Of a stretch of 64,000 nucleotides of DNA, positions 1 to 8,433 are shown piece after piece. Position numbers and translations under genes: made by a program. This stretch comes from Perlucidibaca wandonensis (GTDB lineage: Bacteria > Pseudomonadota > Gammaproteobacteria > Pseudomonadales > Moraxellaceae), in the NCBI RefSeq assembly GCF_042677145.1, contig NZ_JBHTIT010000001.1:496001-560000 (forward strand), in the 5' to 3' direction. Position 1 is the stretch's first letter, and each line of letters starts with the position of its first letter. The notes below the pieces were generated by a model. That model was not told the origin of the DNA and did not search any database. It worked only from the letters and a program-made list of their open reading frames with translations.

Positions 1-474
1 CGCAGTTTATTTACGCATGTGGTGTTCAACACCTGTGGCTTGCCAACGGTAGACATGACTGAGCTATTGATTGGTAATGCTAACCACGTGGTTTTTGTTG
101 TTGATCAGTCGATTACGAGCTGCCGCGCGGGCTTGGATCTTCAAGCTCGCTTGCGTCAAATTGGTGTGCCTATGGCGGATACCATCGTGGTAGTGGATCA
201 GTACCAACCTAAGGTTTCGCCAGATTCTTCTGCTATTGCTAAATCATTTGGTAGTAGCAAGTACATAGAGCTACCAGCAGCTGCTGAAGTTCGCCTGCGC
301 GCGATGAATATTGGTCAATTATTATTTGAGCTAGCTCCGCAAGAGGTGCTGGCCAAGCGTTATCGTGAGCTGGCAGCTATGATTCAGCTGCCAGCCATTG
401 CCAAAAAAGCGGGCAAAAGCTCTGCTGATCAAGGTTTCCTTTCTAAGCTTAAACAGACGCTGACAGGGGCCTGA
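1..474 (+). CDS. tadZ: TadZ/CpaE-like pilus assembly protein, 3' end only (5' truncated by window)
   Basis: The reading frame is open from base 1, so this is the C-terminal part of a longer gene and the GTG at 19 is not a real start. The fragment resembles the C-terminal half of the MinD/ParA-like P-loop domain of TadZ/CpaE, which places the Tad secretion apparatus in the cell. Typical features are the segment NTCGLPTVDMTELL, the hydrophobic strand HVVFVVDQS, and a helix beginning with a run of Arg/Ala residues. The Walker A motif would lie before the window. The gene ends one base before the spacing to the CpaF-type ATPase gene, which supports the tad assignment. TadZ identity rests mainly on this context and on the ParA-like fold pattern. 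Confidence 0.8.
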   Translation, partial: RSLFTHVVFNTCGLPTVDMTELLIGNANHVVFVVDQSITSCRAGLDLQARLRQIGVPMADTIVVVDQYQPKVSPDSSAIAKSFGSSKYIELPAAAEVRLRAMNIGQLLFELAPQEVLAKRYRELAAMIQLPAIAKKAGKSSADQGFLSKLKQTLTGA

Positions 475-475
475 T

Positions 476-1750
476 ATGGCAGGCTATATTCCTGGCGGCC
501 GCCTTTCTCCGAAGAAGGTCGATGAAGATATTGCGAATATTAAATTTCGCTTTCATCGCTTCTTAATCGCGCGCGTTGACGATGACCACTTCAATATTTT
601 GGAAAGCACACGGCAAGCTATTTTTGACTACGTGCAAATCAAACTGAGTGCTTACGTTAACGATAACTCATTGCCATTGTCGCGTTATGAGGCCGACCGC
701 TTAGCTGAAGAGCTAGTCGATGAGCTTGTTGGCTTTGGCCCTATTGAGCCCTTGCTGCGTGATAGTTCAGTAACGGAAATCATGGTCAACGGCGCGAATA
801 AAATCTTCTATGAGCGCGACGGTGTGATTCAGCGCAGTCAGCTTTGCTTTGTCGACGATAATCATGTGGCGCGTGTGATTCAGCGCATTTTGGCGCCTAT
901 TGGTCGACGACTCGATGAGTCCAGCCCTATGGTTGATGCGCGCATGCCCGATGGCAGTCGTGTCAATGCCATCATCCCGCCAATTGCGCTCGATGGCCCA
1001 AGCATTTCAATTCGTAAATTTCGCCGTGACTTGTTGCAGGCAAATGACTTGGTGACCTATCGCTCGGTTAGTGAGGATATGCTGCAGTTTATTAAGAAAG
1101 CGGTTGCTCAGCGCGCCAATATCTTAGTTAGCGGTGGTACTGGTACGGGTAAAACCACTTTTCTCAACGTGCTGTCGAGCTTCATTAGTCATCACGAGCG
1201 TATTGTTACCATTGAGGATACTGCTGAGCTTCAGCTTAGTAATGATCACGTGGTGCGCCTTGAGACACGCCCACCGAATGCCGAAGGCTTTGGCGAAGTG
1301 AGTGCTCGCGATCTCATTCGTAACGCGCTACGTATGCGCCCAGATCGCATCATTGTTGGTGAAGTACGTGGCTCTGAGGTCATGGACATGTTGCAGGCGA
1401 TGAACACCGGCCACGAAGGATCGATGTCGACCTTGCACGCCAACTCGGCGGCGGATTCATTGCTGCGGATGGAAACCTTAGTTGGTCTGTCGGGGCAGAA
1501 GATTTCCGAAGCGACACTGCGTGCCATTGTTGTGTCTGCGGTTGATATTGTCGTTCAGCTTACGCGCTTACCGAATGGCCGCCGATGTGTATCAGAGATC
1601 ACAGAAGTGGTTGATCTTCGCGATGAGCAATACGTGACTAACCCTCTGTTTAAGCTGGATCGAGTAACCGGTGAACACCATCGAACGAGCAGTGGGCCGG
1701 CAAAGCCGCGTGTTATTGAGCTTATGCGTCAAGCCGAGGCTTTGCGCTAA
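476..1750 (+). CDS. tadA: TadA/CpaF-type secretion ATPase of the Flp pilus
   Basis: This is the hexameric cytoplasmic ATPase that powers assembly of Flp (type IVc) pili, a member of the VirB11/GspE family. The 424 residues fit CpaF-type proteins. An N-terminal helical domain (about residues 1-110) precedes the segment GFGPIEPLL typical of the family. The Walker A motif GGTGTGKTTFLN is near residue 220, the Asp-box and Walker B-like RIIVGEVRGSE near 295, and the His box GHEGSMSTLHANS near 310. The start is the ATG at 476, preceded by AGGGG seven bases upstream. It lies one base after the tadZ stop and overlaps tadB by one base (TAATG), so translation is probably coupled along the tad operon. 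Confidence 0.95.
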   Translation: MAGYIPGGRLSPKKVDEDIANIKFRFHRFLIARVDDDHFNILESTRQAIFDYVQIKLSAYVNDNSLPLSRYEADRLAEELVDELVGFGPIEPLLRDSSVTEIMVNGANKIFYERDGVIQRSQLCFVDDNHVARVIQRILAPIGRRLDESSPMVDARMPDGSRVNAIIPPIALDGPSISIRKFRRDLLQANDLVTYRSVSEDMLQFIKKAVAQRANILVSGGTGTGKTTFLNVLSSFISHHERIVTIEDTAELQLSNDHVVRLETRPPNAEGFGEVSARDLIRNALRMRPDRIIVGEVRGSEVMDMLQAMNTGHEGSMSTLHANSAADSLLRMETLVGLSGQKISEATLRAIVVSAVDIVVQLTRLPNGRRCVSEITEVVDLRDEQYVTNPLFKLDRVTGEHHRTSSGPAKPRVIELMRQAEALR

Positions 1751-2628
1751 TGATTATTTTTGCCTATGTCGCCGTTGGCTTATTTATGTGCCTTGGCGCT
1801 TTATATTTGATATGGCTCGGGCAAAAACAAGCGCAGGAAGAAGCGGTATCTAAGCGTTTGGCCATAGCTGGTGTGAAGACCTTGGAGCTCACAGGTAAAG
1901 ACTGGTTAACAATCCAACTTGAGCGCGCTGGCATAAGCTTGCAGGCGACGCATCGGCGCATGATTGGCTTGGGCTTTGGCGTGTTGTTGCTATTGGTGGC
2001 GCTACAGTTTGGTATCTTGGCATCTGTGCTTTTAGCTGTAACGTTATTGCTCTTTACATGGGCAGCAATTAGCACGATTTATCAACGCCGCATGAGCCAA
2101 ATTGTCACGCAGTTACCACGCCTACTTGATCAAGTCGTGCGCATGATGCGTACCGGGAAGACTTTAGCTGACAGCTTTATCATTGCTACCAAAGAGGCTG
2201 ATGAGCCGCTGAAAACCGTGATGCTTAAGCTGCAGCGCAATATCAGCCTAGGCATGTCCATTCCTGAGGCCTTTACTGACTTGGCCGACACCTATGCCTT
2301 GAAAGAGTTGCAGGTATTAGCCCTAGGTGTGAGTGTGAACTCACGCTTCGGTGGTAGCTTGATTGATCTGCTGAACAACATCATTACTTTGATTCAGCAG
2401 CGCGAGCAGTTGCAGCGCCAGCTAAGGGCCTTTACCGGTGAGACGCGCGCCAGCGCTGTGATTTTGTCGGCGCTACCACTACTAATTGGTGCCTTCATGC
2501 TCATTAGCAACCCAGACTATATCTATCAAATGATTGATGATCCTACCGGCAAGCTAGTACTGATGGGTGCGGCAGGTATGCAGGCTGCAGGCATGTTGGT
2601 CCTTTGGAAAATGCTGAGGAGCGTTTAG
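1750..2628 (+). CDS. tadB: TadB-like inner-membrane platform protein
   Basis: The protein has 292 residues and a GspF/T2SSF domain. It should form the inner-membrane platform of the Tad machine together with the next gene product. An N-terminal membrane segment (residues 2-22) is followed by two adjoining segments around 75-110. The central cytoplasmic T2SSF domain contains LPRLLDQVVRMMRTGKTLADSF, a form of the conserved LP..L.....R.G.sl..a pattern, and two C-terminal membrane segments follow. It overlaps the ATPase gene by one base and ends just before the tadC start. The family assignment is secure. Naming it TadB rather than TadC follows gene order. Confidence 0.9.
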   Translation: MIIFAYVAVGLFMCLGALYLIWLGQKQAQEEAVSKRLAIAGVKTLELTGKDWLTIQLERAGISLQATHRRMIGLGFGVLLLLVALQFGILASVLLAVTLLLFTWAAISTIYQRRMSQIVTQLPRLLDQVVRMMRTGKTLADSFIIATKEADEPLKTVMLKLQRNISLGMSIPEAFTDLADTYALKELQVLALGVSVNSRFGGSLIDLLNNIITLIQQREQLQRQLRAFTGETRASAVILSALPLLIGAFMLISNPDYIYQMIDDPTGKLVLMGAAGMQAAGMLVLWKMLRSV

Positions 2629-2630
2629 CA

Positions 2631-3536
2631 ATGAATGCTTACTATGGCGGCGTTATATTTTTATTGATTGTGGTGGCTGCAGCCGTGACGATTTGGTTGG
2701 CTTTGCGCATAGCAGCAGAGCGGCGTTTGGTAGAGCGACGGCTAACAACGCGAGGTAACGCAAAAGAAGACGCACGCTTACTAAGTCTTCGTTTCTCTGA
2801 GCTATTTGACGATCAAGAGCGCATCCGTAAACACATCAATAAAGACAGCGAATTAGCTTTAGCGATGCACCGCGCTGGCTATCGCTCTGCAACTCAACGC
2901 GCCATGCTCTACGGTGTGCAAGTGGTTTTGCCGCTTGTAGCCATTGCCTTGACTGGCCTGTGGGTGCTGATTCATGGCTACTCGCAAAACTCACTGCTTA
3001 TTGGCATTTCAATTGTCATTTTGAGTGTGCTTGCGCCAAAGCGCGTCATTAATTCAAAAGCTGAGGATCGCTTAAAGCTGATCGATGATGAGCTTTCGCT
3101 ATTTATACAAATGCTGCGAATTTTGTTCGATGCGGGCTTAGCCGTAGAGCAGGCGCTGCGTGTAATGGCGAAAGAGTCGAGTGCCATTCTGCCTGAAATG
3201 GTATTTGAGCTAACACCGATATTACGCCGCGCCGAGCAGGGCTTGGATTTAGAAAGTGAGCTTGGAAGCTCAGCTGAAGCGCTAGACCATATTGGCTATA
3301 CCGACGTCATGGTCATCGTGCGACAAATGATTAAGCAGGGTGGTAGTGCTCGCGCCTCGTTAACAAAGCTAATTGAGGTGATGGAGAGCCGTCGACTCAC
3401 CGATCTGCAAGAAAAGGTGAGTAAGCTCACGGCGAAAATGACAGTTGTCATGGTGGTATTTTTCTTCCCGGCGCTGCTTATTTTGCTGGCTGGCCCAGGC
3501 TTTATTTCCATTGGCGATGCCATGGGGGATATGTGA
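2631..3536 (+). CDS. tadC: TadC-like inner-membrane platform protein
   Basis: This is the second T2SSF-domain protein of the locus, partner of TadB in the platform that the ATPase acts on. I chose the ATG at 2631 because AGGAG lies eight bases upstream. An in-frame TTG at 2604 inside tadB would add nine residues with no ribosome-binding site. The protein has 301 residues: an N-terminal membrane segment (4-24), two segments around 100-145, the domain signature LIDDELSLFIQMLRILFDAGLAVEQAL near 155-180, and a very hydrophobic C-terminal pair around 270-295. It overlaps the next gene by one base. Confidence 0.9.
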   Translation: MNAYYGGVIFLLIVVAAAVTIWLALRIAAERRLVERRLTTRGNAKEDARLLSLRFSELFDDQERIRKHINKDSELALAMHRAGYRSATQRAMLYGVQVVLPLVAIALTGLWVLIHGYSQNSLLIGISIVILSVLAPKRVINSKAEDRLKLIDDELSLFIQMLRILFDAGLAVEQALRVMAKESSAILPEMVFELTPILRRAEQGLDLESELGSSAEALDHIGYTDVMVIVRQMIKQGGSARASLTKLIEVMESRRLTDLQEKVSKLTAKMTVVMVVFFFPALLILLAGPGFISIGDAMGDM

Positions 3537-4327
3537 TGCGCGCTTTCGTTGTAGCAGGCTGCATGCTGATGCTCTCTGCTTGTCAGACCCCTACAGCTGT
3601 GCGCGACATCAATAGCCCTGCACCATATAAAGCATCTCCCAAGCAAAGTGCTTCACGCCTAGCTGCGCCGACAGCTTCAGGCATCAGTATCCCGCGAGTT
3701 GACTGTGGTGCGACCTTAAGCCCTGCCGATGAGCTTACGCGTAATGTCGTCTCCGAGCGCGTGCGCGAAGGCAGCTACTATGCAGCATTAGCTGAAGTGC
3801 AAAGTTTGCCTGCGTCCGTGCCTGCTGTGGCAGTGTTGCGCGCCGACATCCTGCGCCGTTTAAAATCTCCGGAAGCACGTCAATGGTACTTGGCTATGCG
3901 CGACCGCTGTGTATCAGCCGATGCCGATCACGGCCTTGGCCTCATCGCCGCCGATGCTGGCGAGCTTGCCTTGGCTCATCGTTACCTGCAGCAGGCTGCC
4001 AAAGCGCGCCCCAGCAGCGCTAATTTTCGCAATGACCTAGGCTTCGTTGCCATGCTCACTAGCAATGATCAGCAAGCTGAGTTCGAACTTCGCACAGCCT
4101 TCGAGCTAGCGCCTGCAGACCGTAAGCCTGGCTACAACCTGATGGTGCTATCGTTGTTAAAGGGTGATCGTGCCAATTGGTGGTTTTGGCGAGAGCGTTT
4201 AGCGCCTACCGAAAATGAGCGTTTAGATTTGCTTAAAAGCTGCCGCGAAATGATGCGCCAACGCCAAGCTGCGACTCCTGCAATTGTCGGCCAGCAACAA
4301 AACTGTCCTATTAATCCATTGTCATAA
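3536..4327 (+). CDS. tadD: TadD-like TPR outer-membrane lipoprotein
   Basis: The protein begins with a short lipoprotein signal peptide ending in the lipobox LSAC, with the lipidated cysteine at residue 16 when translation starts at the ATG at 3536. A GTG one codon upstream is also in frame, but the ATG overlaps the tadC stop (TGATG). A proline- and serine-rich linker follows. The second half contains tetratricopeptide-like helices, for example a repeat around ELALAHRYLQQAAKARPSS and the following RNDLGFVAMLTS. TadD proteins act as pilotins or assembly factors for the Tad secretin. The assignment rests on lipobox, TPR character and position directly after tadC. Confidence 0.8.
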   Translation: MRAFVVAGCMLMLSACQTPTAVRDINSPAPYKASPKQSASRLAAPTASGISIPRVDCGATLSPADELTRNVVSERVREGSYYAALAEVQSLPASVPAVAVLRADILRRLKSPEARQWYLAMRDRCVSADADHGLGLIAADAGELALAHRYLQQAAKARPSSANFRNDLGFVAMLTSNDQQAEFELRTAFELAPADRKPGYNLMVLSLLKGDRANWWFWRERLAPTENERLDLLKSCREMMRQRQAATPAIVGQQQNCPINPLS

Positions 4328-4368
4328 GGCGTAAGGCTAATGATAGTTCGTCTTGATGAGGTGACCCA

Positions 4369-4641
4369 ATGAAACACATTCACATACTGGCATTTGCTCT
4401 GGCCGCAAGCGTAGGCTCTTTTGCCCTAGCCGATGAAGCCACAAGCAGTGACCCAATCATCGCTCCGGGCCAGCAAACAGACGCATGGCTGAATGCGCAA
4501 AGCAAAGGCACCATGGCCTCTGAAAATATTCAGGCCGCGAAAGGCATACAGCGCGATAAAGCCGCTGAGCGCTTTATGAAAACTTACGACTATGCCATTA
4601 AGGAAAGTTATTACGGCGATAACTTTAAGCCAGGAAAATAA
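4369..4641 (+). CDS. DUF3613-family small exported protein of the tad locus
   Basis: This small protein of 90 residues has a clear signal peptide that ends near FALADEA. The mature part contains the pattern QTDAWLNAQSKG and, further on, AAERFMKTYDYAIKESY. These match my recollection of DUF3613, a family of small periplasmic proteins encoded beside tad genes in Pseudomonas and Burkholderia relatives. The molecular role is not known. The start is supported by GAGG seven bases upstream of the ATG. It sits between the TadD lipoprotein (41 bases away) and the TadG-like gene (5 bases away), so it is likely co-transcribed and may help assembly or stability in the periplasm. Confidence 0.75.
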   Translation: MKHIHILAFALAASVGSFALADEATSSDPIIAPGQQTDAWLNAQSKGTMASENIQAAKGIQRDKAAERFMKTYDYAIKESYYGDNFKPGK

Positions 4642-4646
4642 TACTA

Positions 4647-6725
4647 ATGTCCAAGCCAGCCTTTTCTAGCAACAGTGCGCTAACTCAGCGCCAGCGTGGA
4701 GCAGTCATGATTATGACCGCCGGCTTCATGCTGCTAGGTGTGTTGTGCTTGGCGCTAGTTGTGGACACTGGCCGACTGTATATGGAGAAGCGCAGTCTTC
4801 AGCGAATTGCGGATGTTATTGCTTTAGAGGTTGAATCGCTCCGAGGTTGCGAGCTCGATGCCGATGGTGCAATTACGGCCGCAGCCAAGGCTAACGTGGC
4901 GTTGGCTCGCTTGAAGGCTGAGGGCAATGCTGCTCAAGGTTCGCAGCCGGTAACTATTTCTAAAGTAACCTGTGGCGGTGTCAGCGGTAATCCACGAGTT
5001 TTTGATCCTGCTCTTACAGGTGCAGTTGAGGTAGTGGTTGCTCGAGCTGTAACCACTAGTCTTGTTGCCGGCGGTTTTTTTCGCGGCCAAACACAATTAA
5101 CTGCAAGGGCAGTAGCCATTCACTCGGGTAATCCACTGGCACGTTTAACCATTCGTAGCAATGTGGCCACCGTAAATAGTAGCCAGAGTCCGCTGCTGAA
5201 TGCTGTGTTAGGTAACCTACTAGGCACGACATTAAATATAAGTGCAGTAGGCTGGCAGGGCTTAGCTGGTGCGAATATTAAGCTGCTAGATCTGATTGGT
5301 GTTGATGGTTTGAATCTTGGCGGTTATGAGAGCTTATTAAGTACAGATGTGACTTTGGCTGACTTAATGCTGGCCTCTGCAGATGTCTTACGTAAAAATG
5401 GAGATACGCTTAACGCGAGCGTGCTAGATATTATTAGACCGAAAGTAGGTGCACTAGCGGTCAATCTTGGTGAGCTTTTAGGCTTGCAAACGGGGCTTCC
5501 AAAATCTGGGGCTGACATCAACTTGAATATTTTAGATTTGGTTCAGGGAAGTGTTCAGTTGGCTTCAGAGGGCAGCGCAGTGAATGCGGCTGTGCCATTA
5601 AGTCTTCCAGGTTTAGGCACTGCATCAATACAGGCACGTGTAATTGAGAAGCCACAACTTTCTGCTGTGGGAGATCCACGAGATATAAATAATGGATTCG
5701 GAAATATTACGGATCCTAATTATGAGCCAGACCTAGCGCGTGGTGATATTTTTGTGCGCACGGCGCAAATACGTTTACTTGTTTCATTGAAATTAAATGG
5801 TTTGCCGGTAGCGCTTAGTAACTTACTTGGCCCTGTCGGACCTCTAATAAGCCCAGTAATTAATCTTTTACAGTCTGAGAAAGGAGTTTTGGGAGGGGTT
5901 GTCGATCTTTTGGGAGGAACACTACAGGCGCTTCTTGGTTGTGGTGGTGATGGATTTTTTTCATGCCCATATTCGAACGCGGTATATATTGATGCTGGCA
6001 GCATAGATGTTGGACTAGATGTAGGTGGTGCTAATGCATTTGTGTCTGATCATAGCTGTGGCGCGTCAAAAAACTTAAACGCATTAGCATCCTCTGAGCT
6101 TGGGCGTGTTTATGTAGGAAAAATTCAAGCTGATTCAAATAGCGGGGGATTTTTTAACAGTAGTTCAACAGTAAACCTATCGCCTGCACCTCTTTTAGAG
6201 GTTGGCTATAAGAAGAAGAAATACTCTTGGTGTACGATTTTACTTATTTGCTCTTATAGTAATGTTGTTTGGGAGCAGCCATCAGGAAATTCTGGGTCTG
6301 AATCAACAGCGAAAAAGACAGTTTTAGTTGGCATTGGAGTGAAAACTGGAAGTTCAGGAACAGCTTTGCTTGCGACCCCCTCTCTATTGAACTATCTCAG
6401 TCCACCAAATATTAATCTGGAGCCTGCCTTTAAGTCTATTGTGATGGAGAGTGCTATAGGCGGGTTGGCTACATCGTTAAGCGGTTTAGAGCTTAAGTCA
6501 TATAAGAGCTCCGGTGGTGGGATTTTGGGCGTTGTTTTGGGCACAACATTGAGCGCTGTTAACGGCTTAATTCCCGCTTTGAGCTCGCTCCTAAGTGGAG
6601 TGGCTGGGCTGCTAGATCCTCTACTCAATAGCTTGTTAAGCTTACTCGGTGTAAATCTAGCTACAGCTGAAGTTGGTGGTAATCTAAGTTGCTCAGCCGG
6701 TAACACAGTAGAGCTAGTTAATTGA
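4647..6725 (+). CDS. tadG: TadG-like Flp pilus assembly protein
   Basis: The 692-residue protein has the N-terminal Tad/TadG signature: a short polar leader with RQRGAVMIM, then one membrane helix (about 18-40), then DTGRLYMEKRSLQRIADVIAL. That is the class of TadG-like minor pseudopilins or tethering proteins. The large extracytoplasmic remainder is rich in Leu, Gly, Ser and Asn, with repeated leucine-rich stretches such as NLLGTTLNISAVG and LLSLLGVNLATA. It lacks a von Willebrand domain that I can recognise. By eye the gene is richer in A+T, with different codon choice, than tadABC, especially between about 5300 and 6700. This fits a fast-evolving surface protein or an acquired C-terminal part. 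AGGA lies about nine bases before the ATG. Confidence 0.8.
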   Translation: MSKPAFSSNSALTQRQRGAVMIMTAGFMLLGVLCLALVVDTGRLYMEKRSLQRIADVIALEVESLRGCELDADGAITAAAKANVALARLKAEGNAAQGSQPVTISKVTCGGVSGNPRVFDPALTGAVEVVVARAVTTSLVAGGFFRGQTQLTARAVAIHSGNPLARLTIRSNVATVNSSQSPLLNAVLGNLLGTTLNISAVGWQGLAGANIKLLDLIGVDGLNLGGYESLLSTDVTLADLMLASADVLRKNGDTLNASVLDIIRPKVGALAVNLGELLGLQTGLPKSGADINLNILDLVQGSVQLASEGSAVNAAVPLSLPGLGTASIQARVIEKPQLSAVGDPRDINNGFGNITDPNYEPDLARGDIFVRTAQIRLLVSLKLNGLPVALSNLLGPVGPLISPVINLLQSEKGVLGGVVDLLGGTLQALLGCGGDGFFSCPYSNAVYIDAGSIDVGLDVGGANAFVSDHSCGASKNLNALASSELGRVYVGKIQADSNSGGFFNSSSTVNLSPAPLLEVGYKKKKYSWCTILLICSYSNVVWEQPSGNSGSESTAKKTVLVGIGVKTGSSGTALLATPSLLNYLSPPNINLEPAFKSIVMESAIGGLATSLSGLELKSYKSSGGGILGVVLGTTLSAVNGLIPALSSLLSGVAGLLDPLLNSLLSLLGVNLATAEVGGNLSCSAGNTVELVN

Positions 6726-6739
6726 TGCTCGCTTACTTG

Positions 6740-7198
6740 CTAATTTAGGAGTAATGAAGCTTCTGAGCGCAGCTCCACAGGTAGGGCCGGAATCGTACCA
6801 ATACCGGGTAGATTAATGATTGGCTTCAGCGGTGCATTGGCTGCATATGGCTGAGTGATAGTAATAGTAAGTAGACAAGGCTCATCATCTTTGGGAGCAG
6901 CACAAACAGTAGCGATGGCCTTGATGCCTACGCGCCAACTAGCGGGGAGCGATTTTAGTTCTTTGCTTGCTGCGGCTTCCGCTTGTACTTTTCGTAATGA
7001 CGCCGAATCTATCATCGCTCCAACTCGAGCGCCCTCGGCACTTGCTCTATGCATTGTTTGCAACACGATCAATGGGGCAACATAGCAAATGAGCGACCAA
7101 AACACCGCCCATACGATCGTAAATACAAGAGCAAACTCGATAACGGCAACGCCACGCTGAGCATCTTTTTTTGAAATTTGGCGCGTCTTTGTGCGCAT
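6740..7198 (-). CDS. TadE/F-like minor pseudopilin
   Basis: This 152-residue protein carries the TadE-like signature: a basic leader ending in QRGVAVIEFALVF, followed by one membrane helix of about 22 residues. The glutamate in IEFALV sits where TadE-like pseudopilins have their conserved residue after the prepilin-peptidase site, so it should be processed by the prepilin peptidase at 7866. The mature domain is predicted to be extracytoplasmic, with two cysteines (VCAAPKDDEPC) spaced for a possible disulfide. It lies three bases downstream of the second TadE-like gene, so the pair forms a small operon that converges on tadG, an unusual orientation inside a tad locus. Confidence 0.82.
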   Translation of the reverse strand: MRTKTRQISKKDAQRGVAVIEFALVFTIVWAVFWSLICYVAPLIVLQTMHRASAEGARVGAMIDSASLRKVQAEAAASKELKSLPASWRVGIKAIATVCAAPKDDEPCLLTITITQPYAANAPLKPIINLPGIGTIPALPVELRSEASLLLN

Positions 7199-7201
7199 GG
7201 C

Positions 7202-7690
7202 TTAGCTCCTCGACAAGCGAATTTCTGTTTCGGCGGTATATGGACCTAAGTTAGGTATGCTTGCACCTAATAAATTTAGCGCTGGAGTAATGCAGTGGGT
7301 GCGTAAGCTACTGCTATTGCAGCCTGGATATACCACTTTGATTGACAGTGTTTTATACGAATAAGTGACAGGATTACCATCCTCATCATTTCCAGTTAAA
7401 TCTACTGGCTTGATTATAGGTGCTGGAAACTCCAGCTTGTCGAAGAAGGCGCTAGGTAAAAACTTATTTAATTGTTTTTTTAGTTCGTCTGTAGCATTTG
7501 TAGGAGTGGGGGACTCATATTTTACCAATTCACGAGTTGCTTCTGCGACAGCATGATTCATTGTTTGGTATAAAAAAAACGGCAGCGCGTAGCTGATGAT
7601 CGCCCAAAAAGTAGCGAAAAGCAGCGCGAATACTAGCGAAAACTCAATAGCCGCGACTCCGCTTTGATCTTTGCGCAATATTGTTTTCAT
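7202..7690 (-). CDS. TadE-like minor pseudopilin
   Basis: This is the first gene of the two-gene TadE/F operon. The leader contains KDQSGVAAIEFSLVFALLF, the typical Gly-Val-x-x-x-Glu-Phe start of TadE proteins, followed by a membrane helix. The mature part has two cysteines in a segment CNSSSLRTHC that may form a disulfide. I chose the ATG at 7690 because GAGG lies eight bases upstream. The in-frame ATG at 7702 (four more residues) is also possible. The two TadE-like proteins are similar in their N-terminal 40 residues but differ in the rest, as expected for a TadE/TadF pair. Confidence 0.82.
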   Translation of the reverse strand: MKTILRKDQSGVAAIEFSLVFALLFATFWAIISYALPFFLYQTMNHAVAEATRELVKYESPTPTNATDELKKQLNKFLPSAFFDKLEFPAPIIKPVDLTGNDEDGNPVTYSYKTLSIKVVYPGCNSSSLRTHCITPALNLLGASIPNLGPYTAETEIRLSRS

Positions 7691-7865
7691 GGTGCGCCTC
7701 ATGGCAGCATCTCTTTATGACAATGCTTCTACTATAACGCGACCTGTGTTGCGGCTGTATAGCTAACTTGTTATTGACTGTATTGTGTTACTTATGAGGC
7801 CTATGGACAGCACGCGCCGCATCTCTGAGCATGTCGCATCGTGATTTTCTGAATGGAATTTTCTT

Positions 7866-8384
7866 ATGGCGCTTACTGAGTTACTCATTTCTATGTGGTT
7901 GCTAGCCTGTGCCTTGAGTGACTGGCGTTCGCGGCGGGTGCCAAATGCCTATAGCTTTGGGTTTCTCTTTGCCGCAGCCGCGAGTTTGCTGCTGCAAGGA
8001 CAGGCTTTGAGCGGCACATCTTGGCAGAGTGGTTTACTGGGCTTTGCTTTTGCGGGGCTGATTACTTTGCCGGGATTTGTGCTTAATCGCTTGGGCGGTG
8101 GCGATGTTAAGCTGCTGGCTGGGCTGGGCTTGGCGACAGACCCATTGACGGTAGTGATGACGTTTGTGGTGGGTACTCTGGTATTGGTGATTGTGGCGCT
8201 AAGCCAGCGCTTGATGGTGCAGCGCGCCGATACTATGCGCCAAGCCGCTACACCTATTAGCCCAAAAGCAGAGCCTTTAAGCCCTGAGGAAGAGCTTGCC
8301 AAGAGAGAGTGGCCATTTGTTCCGGGGCTATTTATTGGCTACTTAGTGGCTACTTTTGCGCTACCGTATTATTTGGCGGGATAA
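7866..8384 (+). CDS. tadV: TadV/CpaA-type prepilin peptidase
   Basis: This is an A24-family aspartic prepilin peptidase of 172 residues without the N-terminal methylase domain, as in TadV/CpaA. It is an inner-membrane enzyme that cleaves Flp prepilin and the TadE/F pseudopilins. The two catalytic aspartates are visible: D19 in ALSDWRSRRVPN, and D80 in the GGGDVK motif. Four to five hydrophobic segments span most of the chain, and the polar loop between about 120 and 150 is probably cytoplasmic. It is separated from the divergent tadE pair by about 175 bases, where a promoter must lie for at least one direction. A weak GGAA precedes the ATG. Confidence 0.88.
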   Translation: MALTELLISMWLLACALSDWRSRRVPNAYSFGFLFAAAASLLLQGQALSGTSWQSGLLGFAFAGLITLPGFVLNRLGGGDVKLLAGLGLATDPLTVVMTFVVGTLVLVIVALSQRLMVQRADTMRQAATPISPKAEPLSPEEELAKREWPFVPGLFIGYLVATFALPYYLAG

Positions 8385-8396
8385 GATGACTGAGGA

Positions 8397-8417
8397 AGGC
8401 TTGTCTAAATAAAGCCT
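8397..8417. terminator. Weak hairpin between convergent tadV and mfd
   Basis: AGGCTT (8397-8402) and AAGCCT (8412-8417) can pair into a 6-bp stem with a 9-base A+T-rich loop in the 49-base gap between two convergent genes. There is no long U-tract, so this is a weak candidate for a terminator serving one or both directions. Confidence 0.3.
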
Positions 8418-8433
8418 ACTGAGTCTGATTGCC

